From NCBI GenBank assembly GCA_020796225.1, contig CM036754.1, positions 18,676,867 through 18,740,866 of the forward strand: a stretch of 64,000 bases of DNA, in the 5' to 3' direction. Shown here one piece after another: positions 1 through 9,679 of this stretch. Below the pieces are notes generated by a model. That model was not told where the DNA came from. It ran no database searches and saw only the letters and a list, made by a program, of their open reading frames with translations. Position 1 is the first letter of the stretch, and every line of letters begins with the position of its first letter. The stretch comes from Arion vulgaris (taxonomy: Eukaryota; Mollusca; Gastropoda; Stylommatophora; Arionidae). The position numbers and the translations under genes are program-made.

Positions 1-430
1 TTGTTCTTCTCTTCCACCATTTATTTCTTTATGGAAGTGTTGGGGGTGAAACGTAGTGATCTTGTGTGTGCTTGTTCTTCTTCACATTTTCGTTTCACTT
101 TATTTCTTTAAGAAGTGTTGGGTGAAACGTAGTGATCTTGTGTGTGCTTGTTCTTCTCTTCCAACATTTATTTCTTTATGGAAGTGTTGGGGTGAAACGA
201 GTGATCTTGTGTGTGCTTGTTCTTCTCTTCCACCATTTATTTCTTTATGGAAGTGTTGGGGTGAAACGTAGTGATCTTGTGTGTGCTTGTTCTTCTCTTC
301 CACCATTTATTTCTTTATGGAAGTGTTGGGGTGAAACGTAGTGATCTTGTGTGTGCTTGTTCTTCTCTTCCACCATTTATTTCTTTATGGAAGTGTTGGG
401 GGTGAAACGTAGTGATCTTGTGTGTGCTTT
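1..430. repeat. 70-bp minisatellite, about six copies
   Basis: The unit is about 70 bp and contains GATCTTGTGTGTGCTTGTTC, a pyrimidine-rich stretch, then GGAAGTGTTGGGGTGAAACG. The GATC landmark recurs at 58, 134, 203, 273, 343 and 414, so spacing is 69-71 bp after the first, slightly longer, interval. The array runs off the left edge. Open frames through it on both strands are by-products of the repeat. Confidence 0.95.
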
Positions 431-655
431 TTAAGGCACTTTGTTAGCTGATATTCATGTTCGTAAGGCTGTTCTTTATGCCATCGCTCCATCTTTTGCG
501 TGGTCTTCCTCTTGCCTTGTACTCATTATACTTTTTCTGTGTGGCTCTGTAGAATACCCTAAGGTATCAAAAGGCTACAGAAAATGTTATTATTATCATT
601 AACTGTAATGAACAATTACACAATGTGTAGAAAAAATATCTCCATTATGTTCTAA
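431..655 (-). mobile_element. LINE 3'-end scrap and unassigned sequence
   Basis: Around 480-530 the minus strand reads like the Arg/Gly-rich C-terminal motif (RGRPRKRW type) found at the ends of several LINE open frames in this window. The rest (about 540-655) shows nothing recognisable. Confidence 0.4.
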
Positions 656-705
656 TACGAGGCGTGTTCAAATGAAAACGGGACTTGTGGATTTATTTAA
701 AAGTA

Positions 706-1068
706 TCATACGCAAATTAACAGTTTCAACGGAATTAAACAAAGCAACCACTTGTGAATAAGAATGTACCTGGGTTCATCAGAAAAATCTCCGTATGCAT
801 TTAGGCAAGCATCCCACTTTTTAGGTAGACGTCGAATGCCGTCCGAGAAAAAGGTGCGTGACTGCTCACTGAACCATGTGGTCACCGCTGTCTTCACGTC
901 TGCGTCGCTGTTGAATCGCTGTCCCTTTAGTGCTTTCTTCAACGGTCCGAACAAATGGAAATCACACGGGGACAAATCGGGACTATAGGCTGGATGATGA
1001 AGAACTTCCCAATTCTTCTTTGCCAATGTTTCCTGCACAATTTTTGCGACGTGCGGACGAGCGTTGTC
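706..1068 (-). pseudogene. Inverted C-terminal part of the same mariner transposase
   Basis: The minus strand encodes the C-terminal third of a mariner transposase, including ETLAKKNWEVLHHPAYSPDL and PCDFHLFGPLKKA with an intact CCCC run at 968-971. It is almost identical to 1655-2030 in reverse orientation. It has no N-terminus and ends at the terminal inverted repeat. Confidence 0.8.
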
Positions 1069-1998
1069 AGCAGATCTTGCACGGCCAGGTCAAGCGCATA
1101 TTGTTGCAACAGAAGAAGCCATAGCCTTGCTTGATAAAGCAGTACTGCCTGACCGTCGTCGGAGCATTCGTTCGCTTGCAGAAGAATTTCATATGTCAAT
1201 TGGGACAGCCCACATGGTTGTTCGGAAGAAATTGAACTATCGGAAGGTGTGTTCACAGTGGGTCCCACGGATGTTGACTGACCACCATAAGGAAGAACGG
1301 ATGGGGTGGAGTTTGAACCACTTGATGCGTTACAGGACAGAGGGTGATGCATTTCTGTTAAGCATTGTGGCAGGTGATGAATCGTGGTGCCACCACTATG
1401 AACCGATCAGCAAAATTGACAGCATGCAATCGAAACATCCAGGTTCACCAAAACCCAAAAATTCAAGACACAGGTTTCTGCTGGGAAGGTTATGGTGACC
1501 GCATTTTTGACCATGAAGGGCTTTTGTTGACGATTTTAAGGAACCTGGTGTCAACATCAATGCCGCCCATTATAAAGACACTTTAGACAAGCTGCATAAG
1601 GCCATCAAGGCTAAGCGACCAGGCAAGCTTTCTCAATGTGTGATTCTTCTCCTCGACAACGCTCGTCCGCACGTCGCAAAAATTGTGCAGGAAACATTGG
1701 CAAAGAAGAATTGGGAAGTTCTTCATCATCCAGCCTATAGTCCCGATTTGTCCCGTGTGATTTCCATTTGTTCGGACCGTTGAAGAAAGCACTAAAGGGA
1801 CAGCGATTCAACAGCGACGCAGACGTGAAGACAGCGGTGACCACATGGTTCAGTGAGCAGTCACGCACCTTTTTCTCGGACGGCATTCGACGTCTACCTA
1901 AAAAGTGGGATGCTTGCCTAAATGCATACGGAGATTTTTCTGATGAACCCAGGTGCATTCTTATTCACAAGTGGTTGCTTTGTTTAATTCCGTTGAAA
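1064..1998 (+). pseudogene. Mariner transposase, 5'-truncated and frameshifted
   Basis: The + strand carries a mariner-family DD34D transposase spread over more than one frame. Visible in order are a helix-turn-helix-like N-terminal part (RSIRSLAEEFHMSIGTAH), the block before the first catalytic Asp (AGDESWCHHYEP, about 1370-1400), the second Asp (LLLDNARPHVA, about 1650-1680), and the third Asp block (YSPDLSPCDFH type, about 1735-1765). Counting residues between the second and third Asp gives 34, as in mariner. The true N-terminus and start are missing, because an inverted copy of the 3' end is joined at about 1068. At 1752-1754 a CCC run, where the inverted arm has CCCC (968-971), shifts the frame just before the third Asp. 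The copy is not functional. The mariner call is firm; the subfamily is not assigned. Confidence 0.85.
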
Positions 1999-2174
1999 CT
2001 GTTAATTTGCGTATGATACTTTTTTAAATAAATCCACAAGTCCCGTTTTCATTTGAACATGCCTCGTATGTTTGTTGATTTGAAAAACGAATGTAAGTGT
2101 AAATAAGTTTTAAAGACAGAATATTAAAAATATTATTAAAAGAGGCAAGGTAGATTAACAGAGCACACAAATAA

Positions 2175-2290
2175 TTCAACTCGACGTTTCTACAAAAAGA
2201 TCTTTATCAAGCAAAGAATACAAGACAACACGAAATATAAAAAGGCTCTTCTCGATAGAACACAACATAGATACACATTTTATTGTATAC
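2175..2290 (-). mobile_element. Penelope-like terminal-arm fragment
   Basis: On the minus strand, CTTTGCTTGATAAAGATC is followed by a short loop and GTAGAAACG, matching the pattern seen in the arms of the Penelope-like element at 18856-19980. Nothing else of that element is present here. Confidence 0.45.
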
Positions 2291-2439
2291 TTTGCTTAAA
2301 TAAATGTATTGTTGTCGAAGCAGTTGCTGTAAATTGTTTTTGTGCTTTGTGCAACTACCTTGCTTTGTCTTTTCATTTTTCCCTTTAGGAAAATTGTTTT
2401 TCTGGACTTCTTTATTATTAATAACTTGAATTCCTCTCC

Positions 2440-2740
2440 GTTTCACGGGGAACATAGGGCCTCGACAGTTGTTCTCCACTTTGCCCGGTCTATGGCTGTT
2501 TTCTTAATGGTCTCCCAAGATAGTCGAGCTCTTTTCAGTTCCTCAAGAAGACTTTGTCTTTATGTCTGTTTAGGACGTCCACTTTTCCATTTTCCCTGCG
2601 GGTTTCACTCAAGTGCTTGTCTAGTGACATAGCTCGACTGTCTTCGTAGCCACACCATTTCCTCTTAACTGGGATCATCATGAGTTCCAACAACCCGGTA
2701 GCAGTGTAACGACAAAAGAAGTAAGAAAGAAGAAGAAAGA
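2440..2740. mobile_element. LINE fragments, including a (GAA)n-tailed 3' end
   Basis: 2440-2640 resembles the minus strand of a decayed LINE frame. 2683-2740 reads CAACCCGGTAGCAGTGT and then an AAG/GAA-rich tail, the same 3' end as the LINE at 26546-29660. Confidence 0.45.
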
Positions 2741-2814
2741 TTACATTTGAATAATTGACTGATGTGCTGCCTGATCTGTTAAATAGTAACTGCCTGATCT
2801 ATTATATTTAACCG

Positions 2815-2990
2815 TGAGTGTTTGGCTGAAATCGGATGCTCGTGTCCTAAACGTGTTCAAGTCTATGCGTTTAGGGGCCTACCAAACCAATGTGCAACGT
2901 ATACACGTTCTTGGCAAAGATCAAACATATCACAAAGAGTGATTAAAATTGGTTGTAAATAACAAACGCAAAGAAGAAGAAGAAAAATCG
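2815..2990 (+). mobile_element. SINE family B, 5'-truncated
   Basis: It contains the family B body: GGCTGAAATCGGATGC, then TATGCGTTTAGGGGCCTACC, then GATCAAACATATCACAAAGA, then a (GAA)n tail at 2976-2987. Other copies are at 37366-37625, 39440-39685 (minus) and 63125-63371. Confidence 0.8.
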
Positions 2991-3064
2991 TGAGTGCAAA
3001 TAAATAGAATACATGTTATTATTGTCAGCTCCATAGTTTTTTATATCTAACTTATTCTTGACAG

Positions 3065-3272
3065 TCTACTTGGTGTCTTGTTGCTTCCAAATCGGAAACC
3101 ACCATCACAGCTCAACTGTTCAGAAGACAACGTTTCTCATATTTTCCGATTTTGTAGGATACTGTCGACACCCTTCAGTACAACATTTACAGACATCAGA
3201 GTAAGAAAGCTGGTAATAATTGGCGGAGTTGCGTTTTTCTTAGCTTTGATAGTTTCTGTTGGTATTTCCAAG
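3065..3272 (+). CDS. SLC46-like exon a (first visible)
   Basis: The acceptor is TTATTCTTGACAG (3052-3064), with a good branch-point sequence CTAAC just upstream; the donor is AAG|GTAAGT. One base completes an upstream codon, then 69 codons run from a helix end (LLGVLLLP) through a polar loop into helix IIGGVAFFLALIVSVGI. A later start at AG 3157 is possible but has a weaker context. Confidence 0.68.
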
Positions 3273-3686
3273 GTAAGTTTGTTTTGTTGTGTGAGTGTAT
3301 GTATGTATGTATGTGTGTGTGAGTGTATGTATGTGTGTGAATGTGCGTGCGGACGTGCGCGTGTGTGTGTTTGTTTGTTGTGTATGTGAGTAGGATTGTT
3401 TCGTTCCATATGTATATATAAATATATATAGTAGTAGTAATAGTAGTAATAATAGTAGTGGTAATAGCAGTAGTAGCAGCAGTAGCAGTAACAGTAGCAG
3501 CAATAGTAGTAGTATTAGTAGTAGCAGTAGTAGTAGTAGCAGCAGAAGCATCAGCAGTAATAGTAGTAGTAGTAGTAGTAGCAGTAGCAGTAGTAGTAGT
3601 TGTAGCCGTAGCAGTAACAGCAGCAGTAGCAGTACTAGGAGTAGTAGTCGTAGTAGTGGGGTAGTAGTAGTAGTGGTGGTAGTAGC

Positions 3687-3720
<34 letters not shown>

Positions 3721-6700
3721 GTAGTAGTAGCGTGGGACGGATTAGTGTAAAACTCGTTCCATGTGCCTCTTTCTTCGACCTGGCGATCAAAGGCAAAACA
3801 GAGATAGAGTATAGAGATTATGATCGTTACCGTGTCCTTCTTCATACTTCTGTATTCTGTTAATAAAAATAATAACAATAATTCCCTTCGTTTCGTTATA
3901 CGTTACATTGGTGCTGCAAGCAATTTCTCCATACCGCTCTATCCTGAGCAACTCGCTCAATTTCCTCCATAGAAATGAGACCGATATTTCTTGCCTCTCT
4001 CAGCAAAGTTCGTTCCAGGGTCACCTTGGGTCTCTCTTTCTTGAACTTTTTGCATCCCACTGCAATGCCTGCTTAGATATACTTTGATCATTTCTTCTCA
4101 TGATGTATCCAACATATCTCCATCGTCTCTTTCTTATAACAGTGGTTACAAGTGGTTGACCAGATATTTCTCTGATTTCATCACTTCTCCTGAATTCGTT
4201 CCACTTTATATTCATTATTTTTCGCAGACATCTATTTTCAAATGCATTCAACTTGCTTTCTATATCTTTAGTCATTTTCCAACTCTCGCTGGCATATATT
4301 ATTATTGATACAACATTTGAATTAAAAATGAGCAATTTAGTTTTAATCTTATATAACTTGCAGTTCCATATTTTATTTAGACTTTTGAAAGCTGTAAAGT
4401 ATTCTGTTAGCTTGGGGTGAATGTAAATTCGTTTATCTACACAATAATATGTTAATAATCACGTTTTGTTTAAAACTGCAACCTGATTTTACATACACAT
4501 GATGACGGGAAAAAATGACGAAAGATTTATTGGACAAATCGTCTTTTTTATTGCGGTAATCAATGAGGGGAGCCTCTGGCAGAATGGATTAGAGCGCGGC
4601 TCTCATGCGGGAGATCAAGGTTCAATCCACGGTAAGGCCGATGAGGTTTTTCTGTCGAGGGCATAAAGAAAACATCCTAACCTGAACAGCTTCGCGACAA
4701 CAGCACTAGCCATTTGGCCATTAAATCCCACAGGTTCATGTCCCGCCTGTACCACAACGCTCAAAAAGCGGTATTAAAGGCAGTCAGTAACGACCGGTTT
4801 TGTGTATGTGTTTTTTTTTTTTAAATAAATGAGTTAATTTGTGTTTCATTTTCAGATTGAAACTCTTTACATCATGAATATGCCATTCTGTTTTGACGCG
4901 GCTAAAGTGGGCTGGTATATGTTTGGTAAGGAATTGGCCTACAACGGTTTCCTCATTATTGCCGTCCCACTCATATATAGTTGCTTGCCCGGTATGTGGC
5001 TTGGCATTCTTGGGTCGGGTTCAGTTATTTTCGTGTGCGTCATGTACATCCTGGCAACTACAGATGTTGCGATTTATCACAGTAAGTAAATATAATCTTT
5101 ATTTTTATTTTTGTGTATTGAACATTGTATTATTTGTTTACTTTGACCACCCATTGTTGAAATGTGCATGTGTACGCCCCTGAGTTACAAGTATTGTGAG
5201 GTATTCCATCTATATCTTAAGTATCAATTTACAAAAGGAAACTACAGAATATATATATATATTTGTATTTAATTCTCACAATTATAGTTCAAATAATGGG
5301 GTGTCTCTATAACCATGTGGTTAAAACTGCCTGTAGTTCTGAAGGTTGTGTGTACAAGTTTTTCATGAGATCTCTAGGATTGTTGCTGGAGCTACGTAGT
5401 TCGTGCTTTGTGCAACACTCTCGGCAAATGACGTGCTATTTCTGCCGACAGGGGTGGATCCATATGGTGTATATCCCGATGCAGAACAAAAGTCAATCCT
5501 TCGCATTCAGACCCTTTTTAATTATAGTTCAAGTATTTGGAAGTGGGACGGGTTAACGTAATGCGTACGCGTTCGCCTGTCGACTCGTCATAAGAGGGTT
5601 GTGGGTTTAATCCCATACTCGACGTTCCCCACGTGAGGAAAGAGATTTACACAACTACCTCCTGCACAATAGGCTCTAGAAATGTGAAACGAAGTGACTT
5701 CATACCCTATTGTCTGAAAGGTTAGGGAAATTTTATTTAGTGTCTTGGAAACCATTTCTTCTGAGTGTTAAAAACATTTTAATATTTAAGAACATCATTC
5801 TAAATGATGGACCTCAGAGATAACAGAGGCGACGAAAGAGACTATCTACGAAGCACATACAAGGGCCCGTTTTATAAATCTCTTCTGGACCTGACGCTGT
5901 GAGACAAACAGGATTCGAGAAAGAAAGAGAAAGAAATATCATTCTAAATTAATATTAGATCAAGTAGGTTTAGTCTGTCGTGTCCCATTGTTGATACAAT
6001 GATTGATTGATCGCCTGTCCAGCGTGTTCGTATCGCGTTGGACGATAAGCCCTCTGAGAGTGCGGGTTCAATTCCGCGGACTGGCAGAAAAGTCACATGT
6101 TCTCCATATTTACGGTGTTCGTGGCACCGAACCGAAGGGTTACGATGGTCATGGCACCGAGCCGAAGAGCTGAAAGCTCAAGTGCTTCTGGATAGGGAAA
6201 AAATTGATTAATGATAGGACAATCATCATTGCACTTTGTTGAGTAATCATGTGTGCTACGATCTCTTTCTTACACAGGAAGATCTCAGCTGCAGTACGCG
6301 AACTTCGTATCCCGATGTAGTTTTGAAGATGGTGATTTTTGTAGGAATTTTAATTTTAATCTTTTCTTATGAATTTTGCCCGGGCAGAGACTTTCCAGCC
6401 TGCTCTTCTCGATTTTGAACTGCCATTGATCTTTTGCGTGCTCTTACTGAACACGGGACATACGTTTTATCGTCCGAAGAACCTTGATTGTCTGATTCTT
6501 ATTCTTTTGATAAGGTTTCTTTGTGTGCAGGCCTGTTTCAATTGCTTGAGCTACAAAGTTTCTGCTTTGTTCAATACTACCCGAGCTATGTAACAAAGAC
6601 ATCCTACAAGACATGTATATCAAGAGCATTGGCTTATAAATAACATCATGTCCCGGAAGATGAAATATTTTGGCCACATTAAATACCACAGCGGTTTGGA

Positions 6701-7416
6701 GAGAAAGGTAAGGGAAGGCATGGTTCCTGTAATACGAGGCAGGGCACGACCAAGACGAAGGTGGCAGCAGGACATTAAAGAAACCTTGAACATGACGCTA
6801 GAGGAGGCCGGAGAACTTGCAAGAGACATAGACATTTTCATGCGGCTGTGTTGAATGCGACGTTCCGCAAGGGACATGCTACTATTTGACTGGACTGAGC
6901 TACACGGAGAACACCCGTTGCGATAAAGTCAGTCATTTCTATTGAAAACTTTTTTTTAAAACTCTCTCTACAACAAAACATTTCATTTTTTCATTATTTT
7001 AATTGATAATTACCACGTATCACGTATGTATAGAAATGACTAAAGGGAAGTAATAAATGCAGCGATATGATATTTTATTTCCAGTTATCTTCCTTTCTAT
7101 TGGCCAATTGCTACCAGTTAACATGATACGTGGGGAAACTTCCAGACTTTTCAGTTCAGAATTCCAAGGTGAGCATTGATATTGCAGACAAGACCAACAT
7201 TAATCAATCAAATAGCTTCATTAAGTCAATAACTGGGTGTGGAGAGGAGAGGTATGGTGATAAATGCTTGTGGCTAATTTTATCATCTCTCTTCTAAAGC
7301 TTTATATTGTGCAAAACAAAACATGTATTTGAAGATCAGTTGTGACCTCGACGTGAAGAGGAAAAGCCCTGTACTTATCCTGACGTTAAAATATCTCTCT
7401 TTCTCTCTCTCTTTCT

Positions 7417-7464
<48 letters not shown>

Positions 7465-9660
7465 GCATTTTAATTCATATTTGGGCATAGGCACTTAACC
7501 AACTCATGCCAATTATTCCTATCTTTATCGCTTGTAGCTCTTCCGTATATCCTTAATCTGTGTCTCCAAATCTCTTCTCCGTGTATTTCTAGTTTTCCTC
7601 TTTTAACATTCTCTGTGGGTTCCAGCAAAGTGTCTTTTTTGTTGTATTTCCTCAGATTGACACTGGAATAGTCTTCTTATTTACTGTTGTTTCTTCCTCA
7701 AATACAGATGAGTAGTTTTTTAAGGATATGTAACGAGTATGACCGTAATGGTTGAGATTCACTGTTGTGGTAGATGATTGATGAATATCGGTTACCTAAT
7801 TGTGTATTTCTGACAAAGATTATATTATGTGTGTTGTTAAAGTCAGTATCACGTCAGTGATTGTTCAGTTTAGTTTTTTACACTTTAAACTAAACATGTT
7901 GATCATTTGAAATATGTACTGTGAACATTCGCGTTTGTCTATTGGACTGATTATAGGAATAGGTAAACAGCTTGCTGTCAGTGCCAGCAGGCGGAACAGA
8001 CACCGAAACATTTCCTGCAAGAATGTTCTCTCCTGTGTGAGCTGAGATGAGAAGCAGCATGTGGCCAAACCCAGTCGACCTAAATACTAAGCTTTGGGAC
8101 AACCTGACAGATCTGAAGCTGACTGTTCACTATGTGGTTCACAGTGGATTAATTAAGAGCATGACTAGAGATCGCTGAAGACGAAAAAAGAACTCGATGA
8201 AATTAATTGATGAATAACATTTGAGTAACTGTTGTTTGAAAGTTATCTTATCATTTACTTACTTCTTTACAAAGTTTGAGAAAACATTTATATTATTCAA
8301 TTCCTTGCCAGATTTAACTATTAATTAATCAATATTTTTTTAATGGTCAACTGTTTTAAAAATGTAATCTTTTGTCGATAACAATGTCTTTTCAGGTCCA
8401 CTGTTTGCAATTTTGGCTACACTTGAATGTATTGCATTTAGTATGGGGACATCAGCCTTGTACGTGTACAGAGTCTCCTTGGACATCTATAAGGGACTGG
8501 TTTTTGCAGTGTTTGTAGCTGTTATGGTTGTAGTGGCAATTTTACTTCTGTAAGCAATTTTGCGTTTTAGTTGTAACCAATGTCGGCTCGTCATTAAGGG
8601 CCAGTGGGCCGGCCCACCAAAAATAATGTATAACGTGTATTTATTATTTTATAAATTAAAATATAGCTACCAAAAATCATGATTTATCCCGAAAAAATGT
8701 CTGGCCCAACCAATAAAAATGATCACGAGCCGCCACTGGTAGTAACATACTTTGGTGCGTGGAGAGGCCGCAGAATATTCGGTGATATTAGTTATGTTGA
8801 AAATAGTTAAGTAGTACTAATAAAATTAAGCAAATTGGAGAGATTGAAAGATAAATGTTTCAGAAGAATTCATCAATTTATTTGACAAAATACAATACCA
8901 AATGAAGAGTGTTTAAAACGATCTAACTGTGATTCAATGGAGACTGTATTTAAAAGACGAAGATAGAAGTGGATTTGTGATTTTTTTCGACTCAGAAGCA
9001 CTTGAGCTTTCAGCTCTTCGGCTCGGTGCCATAGACATCGTAACCCTTCGGTTCGGTGCCACGAACACCACAAATCTGGGGAACCTGTGGCTTTTCTGCC
9101 AACCCGCGGAATTGAACCCGAACTCACAGAGGGCTAGTCACCCGTAGTCCAACACTTTACGAACACGCTGGGAAGGCGGGCGTATAGAAGTGGATTCGGC
9201 ATGTATGTCGTATGCCTGAATGGGCCTATGTTGTGAAAGTTCTCCGAAAGAGTGCTCATGTTGTGAAACGAAACGTTGAGAATAAATGTGGAAAGTGAGT
9301 TGAAAAGAGAGATAGAGAGAGGGGGTGGGTATGTTCTATATTTAAGACTTGCTTGTAAAAATGTACATTAAATATATATGTATATACAATCAGCATTTAA
9401 TCGTATCTGCTTAAAAATAAATACTGAGAGAAAGTCAAAAAATTAGATAAATAAAGGAGACCATATAGTATTTTTTAACTTACTCATGAATATTTATTGA
9501 AATTTAATATGATATTTGACTTGCATCTCAATTTATTTTTATTTTTTTTCTGGTTGTGCTTTCCAGATTTTATCAAGTTATCTGGAAACACCATCAATTG
9601 AAAAGTCTGGTCAAAGAACTGCGACAGAAATATGAATCCAGACTATTTTCGCCAACATAA
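3065..9660 (+). CDS. MFS transporter, SLC46-like (C-terminal half, five exons)
   Basis: Five exons (3065-3272, 4856-5081, 7085-7168, 8396-8549, 9567-9660) join in frame through GT/AG introns to give about 254 residues ending at TAA 9658-9660. The product has the second half of a 12-helix major facilitator: a cytosolic loop, then about six hydrophobic segments (for example IIGGVAFFLALIVSVGI and FAVFVAVMVVVAILLLFY), and a charged C-terminal tail. The sequence RGETSRLFSSEFQG, followed by a helix starting PLFAILATLE, is placed like the loop between helices 10 and 11 of SLC46 proteins, where a similar (K/R)LFALLAxLE pattern is usual. SLC46 members are proton-coupled plasma-membrane or lysosomal carriers of folates, bile-acid conjugates and muropeptides. 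The substrate here cannot be told. The first exon starts inside a codon, so the N-terminal half is encoded left of the window. Another MFS family remains possible. Confidence 0.72.
3285..3390. repeat. (TG)n/(TGTA)n microsatellite
   Basis: Impure GTATG and GTGTG repeats just downstream of the exon donor, inside the intron. Confidence 0.9.
3425..3735. repeat. Impure trinucleotide (TAG/CAG)n array
   Basis: About 300 bp of TAG/GTA units mixed with CAG, AAT and GGT. Long Leu-, Val- or Thr-rich open frames across it on both strands are artefacts of the repeat. Confidence 0.95.
3880..4400 (-). mobile_element. LINE fragment, thumb and C-terminal end (family 'Y')
   Basis: The minus strand 4021-4335 encodes a LINE C-terminal segment: IIIYASESWKMTKDIESKLN, then NAFENRCLRKIMNI, then RKRRWRYVGYIMRRND. 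This is the usual pattern after the reverse transcriptase domain. The 3' UTR (3890-4020) ends in an AAT-rich tail. Related pieces are at 37905-38130 (-), 41390-41615 (+), 49570-49775 (+) and 58850-59150 (-). Confidence 0.75.
4560..4822 (+). mobile_element. tRNA-headed SINE, family E
   Basis: The head has a tRNA-like promoter: TGGCAGAATGGATTAGAGCG as an A box, then GGTTCAATCC as a B box at about 4619-4628. A conserved body follows (GCATAAAGAAAACATCCTAA, then CTCAAAAAGCGGTATTAAAG) and a T-rich end. A second copy is at 53430-53645. The insertion ends about 30 bp before the SLC46-like exon b acceptor. Confidence 0.75.
4856..5081 (+). CDS. SLC46-like exon b
   Basis: The acceptor is TTCATTTTCAG and the donor CACA|GTAAGT. 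It has 75 codons plus one base. It carries a short extracellular segment (MNMPFCFDAAKVGW) and two helices (NGFLIIAVPLIYSCL and a segment ending FVCVMYILATT). Confidence 0.8.
5545..5760 (+). mobile_element. tRNA-headed SINE, family F
   Basis: GGGTTTAATCCCATACTCGA resembles a B box, followed by ACGTGAGGAAAGAG, TACCTCCTGCACAATAG and GTGAAACGAAGTGACTTCAT. An inverted, more diverged copy is at 60395-60565. Confidence 0.65.
5785..5940 (+). mobile_element. LINE 3'-end fragment
   Basis: CCGTTTTATAAATCTCTTCT and CTGTGAGACAAACAGGATTC followed by a GAAAGA-rich tail form a 3' end also seen at 26120-26360, 35930-36290 (-), 56255-56412 and 62460-62800. Confidence 0.65.
6005..6210 (+). mobile_element. tRNA-headed SINE, family D
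   Basis: GCGTGTTCGTATCGCGTTGG, then the B box GGGTTCAATTCC, then GTGTTCGTGGCACCGAACCG and GCACCGAGCCGAAGAGCTGA, ending near GCTTCTGGAT and an A-rich tail. Other copies are at 8976-9183 (-), 38282-38465 (-), 56705-56855 (+) and 61808-61975 (-). Confidence 0.85.
6215..6445 (-). mobile_element. SINE-like repeat, family G
   Basis: It shares with 36635-36920 the minus-strand order CATCATTGCACTT, TCTCTTTCTTACACAGG, ATGAATTTTGCC(C/T)GGGC and CGATNTTGAACTGCCA. Plus-orientation copies are at 22855-23020, 40060-40280 and 58300-58385. Confidence 0.65.
6450..6915. mobile_element. Two LINE tails back to back
   Basis: 6470-6590 is a minus-strand scrap of the LINE family at 41958-42860 (CCGAAGAACCTTGATTGTC, CTTTGTGTGCAGGCCTG). 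6640-6860 is a plus-strand C-terminal end of another LINE: MSRKMKYFGHIKYHSGLERK, then RARPRRRWQQDIKETLNMTL. Confidence 0.7.
7085..7168 (+). CDS. SLC46-like exon c
   Basis: The acceptor is TTTATTTCCAG and the donor CAAG|GTGAGC. Its first two bases complete the Ile codon left by exon b. It encodes a helix end (IIFLSIGQLLPVNMI) and the loop RGETSRLFSSEFQ. Confidence 0.78.
7388..7462. repeat. (CT)n microsatellite
   Basis: A nearly pure CT run with a few TTT interruptions. Confidence 0.97.
7470..7720 (-). mobile_element. Probable LINE 3' fragment
   Basis: The minus strand looks like a decayed LINE C-terminal end, with similar wording to other fragments in the window. The rest of 7720-8395 shows nothing recognisable. 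Confidence 0.35.
8396..8549 (+). CDS. SLC46-like exon d
   Basis: The acceptor is TGTCTTTTCAG and the donor CT|GTAAGC. Two bases complete a Gly codon, followed by helices starting PLFAILATLECIAFSMG and GLVFAVFVAVMVVVAILL. It ends with two bases of a Leu codon finished by the last exon. Confidence 0.82.
8578..8738. mobile_element. hAT-type MITE, copy 1
   Basis: 161 bp, with ends CAATGTCGGCTCGT and ACGAGCCGCCACTG. It is flanked by GTTGTAAC (8570-8577) and GTAGTAAC (8739-8746), 7 of 8 bases equal, as expected for a hAT 8-bp duplication. It starts 28 bp after the exon d donor and is highly similar to 14887-15049. Confidence 0.85.
8820..9330 (+). mobile_element. LINE fragment split by a SINE
   Basis: Scraps of a LINE C-terminal reading frame flank the family D SINE, for example 9184-9260 (GAAGTGGATTCGGCATGTAT). 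It is highly decayed. Confidence 0.45.
8976..9183 (-). mobile_element. SINE family D with 13-bp target duplication
   Basis: A minus-strand family D copy with a T-rich start (its A tail) and the B box complement GGAATTGAACCC. ATAGAAGTGGATT is present on both sides (8963-8975 and 9184-9196), marking a retrotransposition event into an older LINE fragment. Confidence 0.9.
9567..9660 (+). CDS. SLC46-like last exon
   Basis: The acceptor is GTGCTTTCCAG. It encodes the end of the last helix (LFYQVIW) and a charged cytosolic tail (KHHQLKSLVKELRQKYESRL) before TAA at 9658-9660. No clear AATAAA lies before the SINE that starts about 20 bp later, so the true 3' end may be inside or beyond that SINE. Confidence 0.82.
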
Positions 9661-9679
9661 TCAATGTTAATTTCATATT

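Larger units (their letters stand above)
656..2068 (+). mobile_element. Rearranged (palindromic-ended) mariner element with TA target duplication
   Basis: The element is 658-2066, flanked by TA at 656-657 and 2067-2068. Both ends read CGAGGC(G/A)TGTTCAAATGAA inward. The left 410 bp (658 to about 1068) is the inverted copy of the right 410 bp (about 1655-2066), so the normal 5' end was replaced by an inverted 3' end. The centre encodes the N-terminal and middle transposase on the + strand. Confidence 0.88.

Noticed and set aside
1..430. Possible CRISPR-like array
   Set aside because: Whole 70-bp units are repeated without unique spacers and the genome is eukaryotic; it is a minisatellite.
2340..2640. 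96-residue plus-strand open frame with an aromatic-rich sequence
   Set aside because: It lies opposite a decayed LINE frame and has no conserved motif or splice context.
3240..3878. 212-residue open frame on the minus strand rich in Leu and Thr
   Set aside because: It is only the translation of the trinucleotide repeat at 3425-3735 and flanking TG repeat.
7283..7468. Arg/Glu-rich open frame on the minus strand
   Set aside because: Produced by the (CT)n microsatellite.
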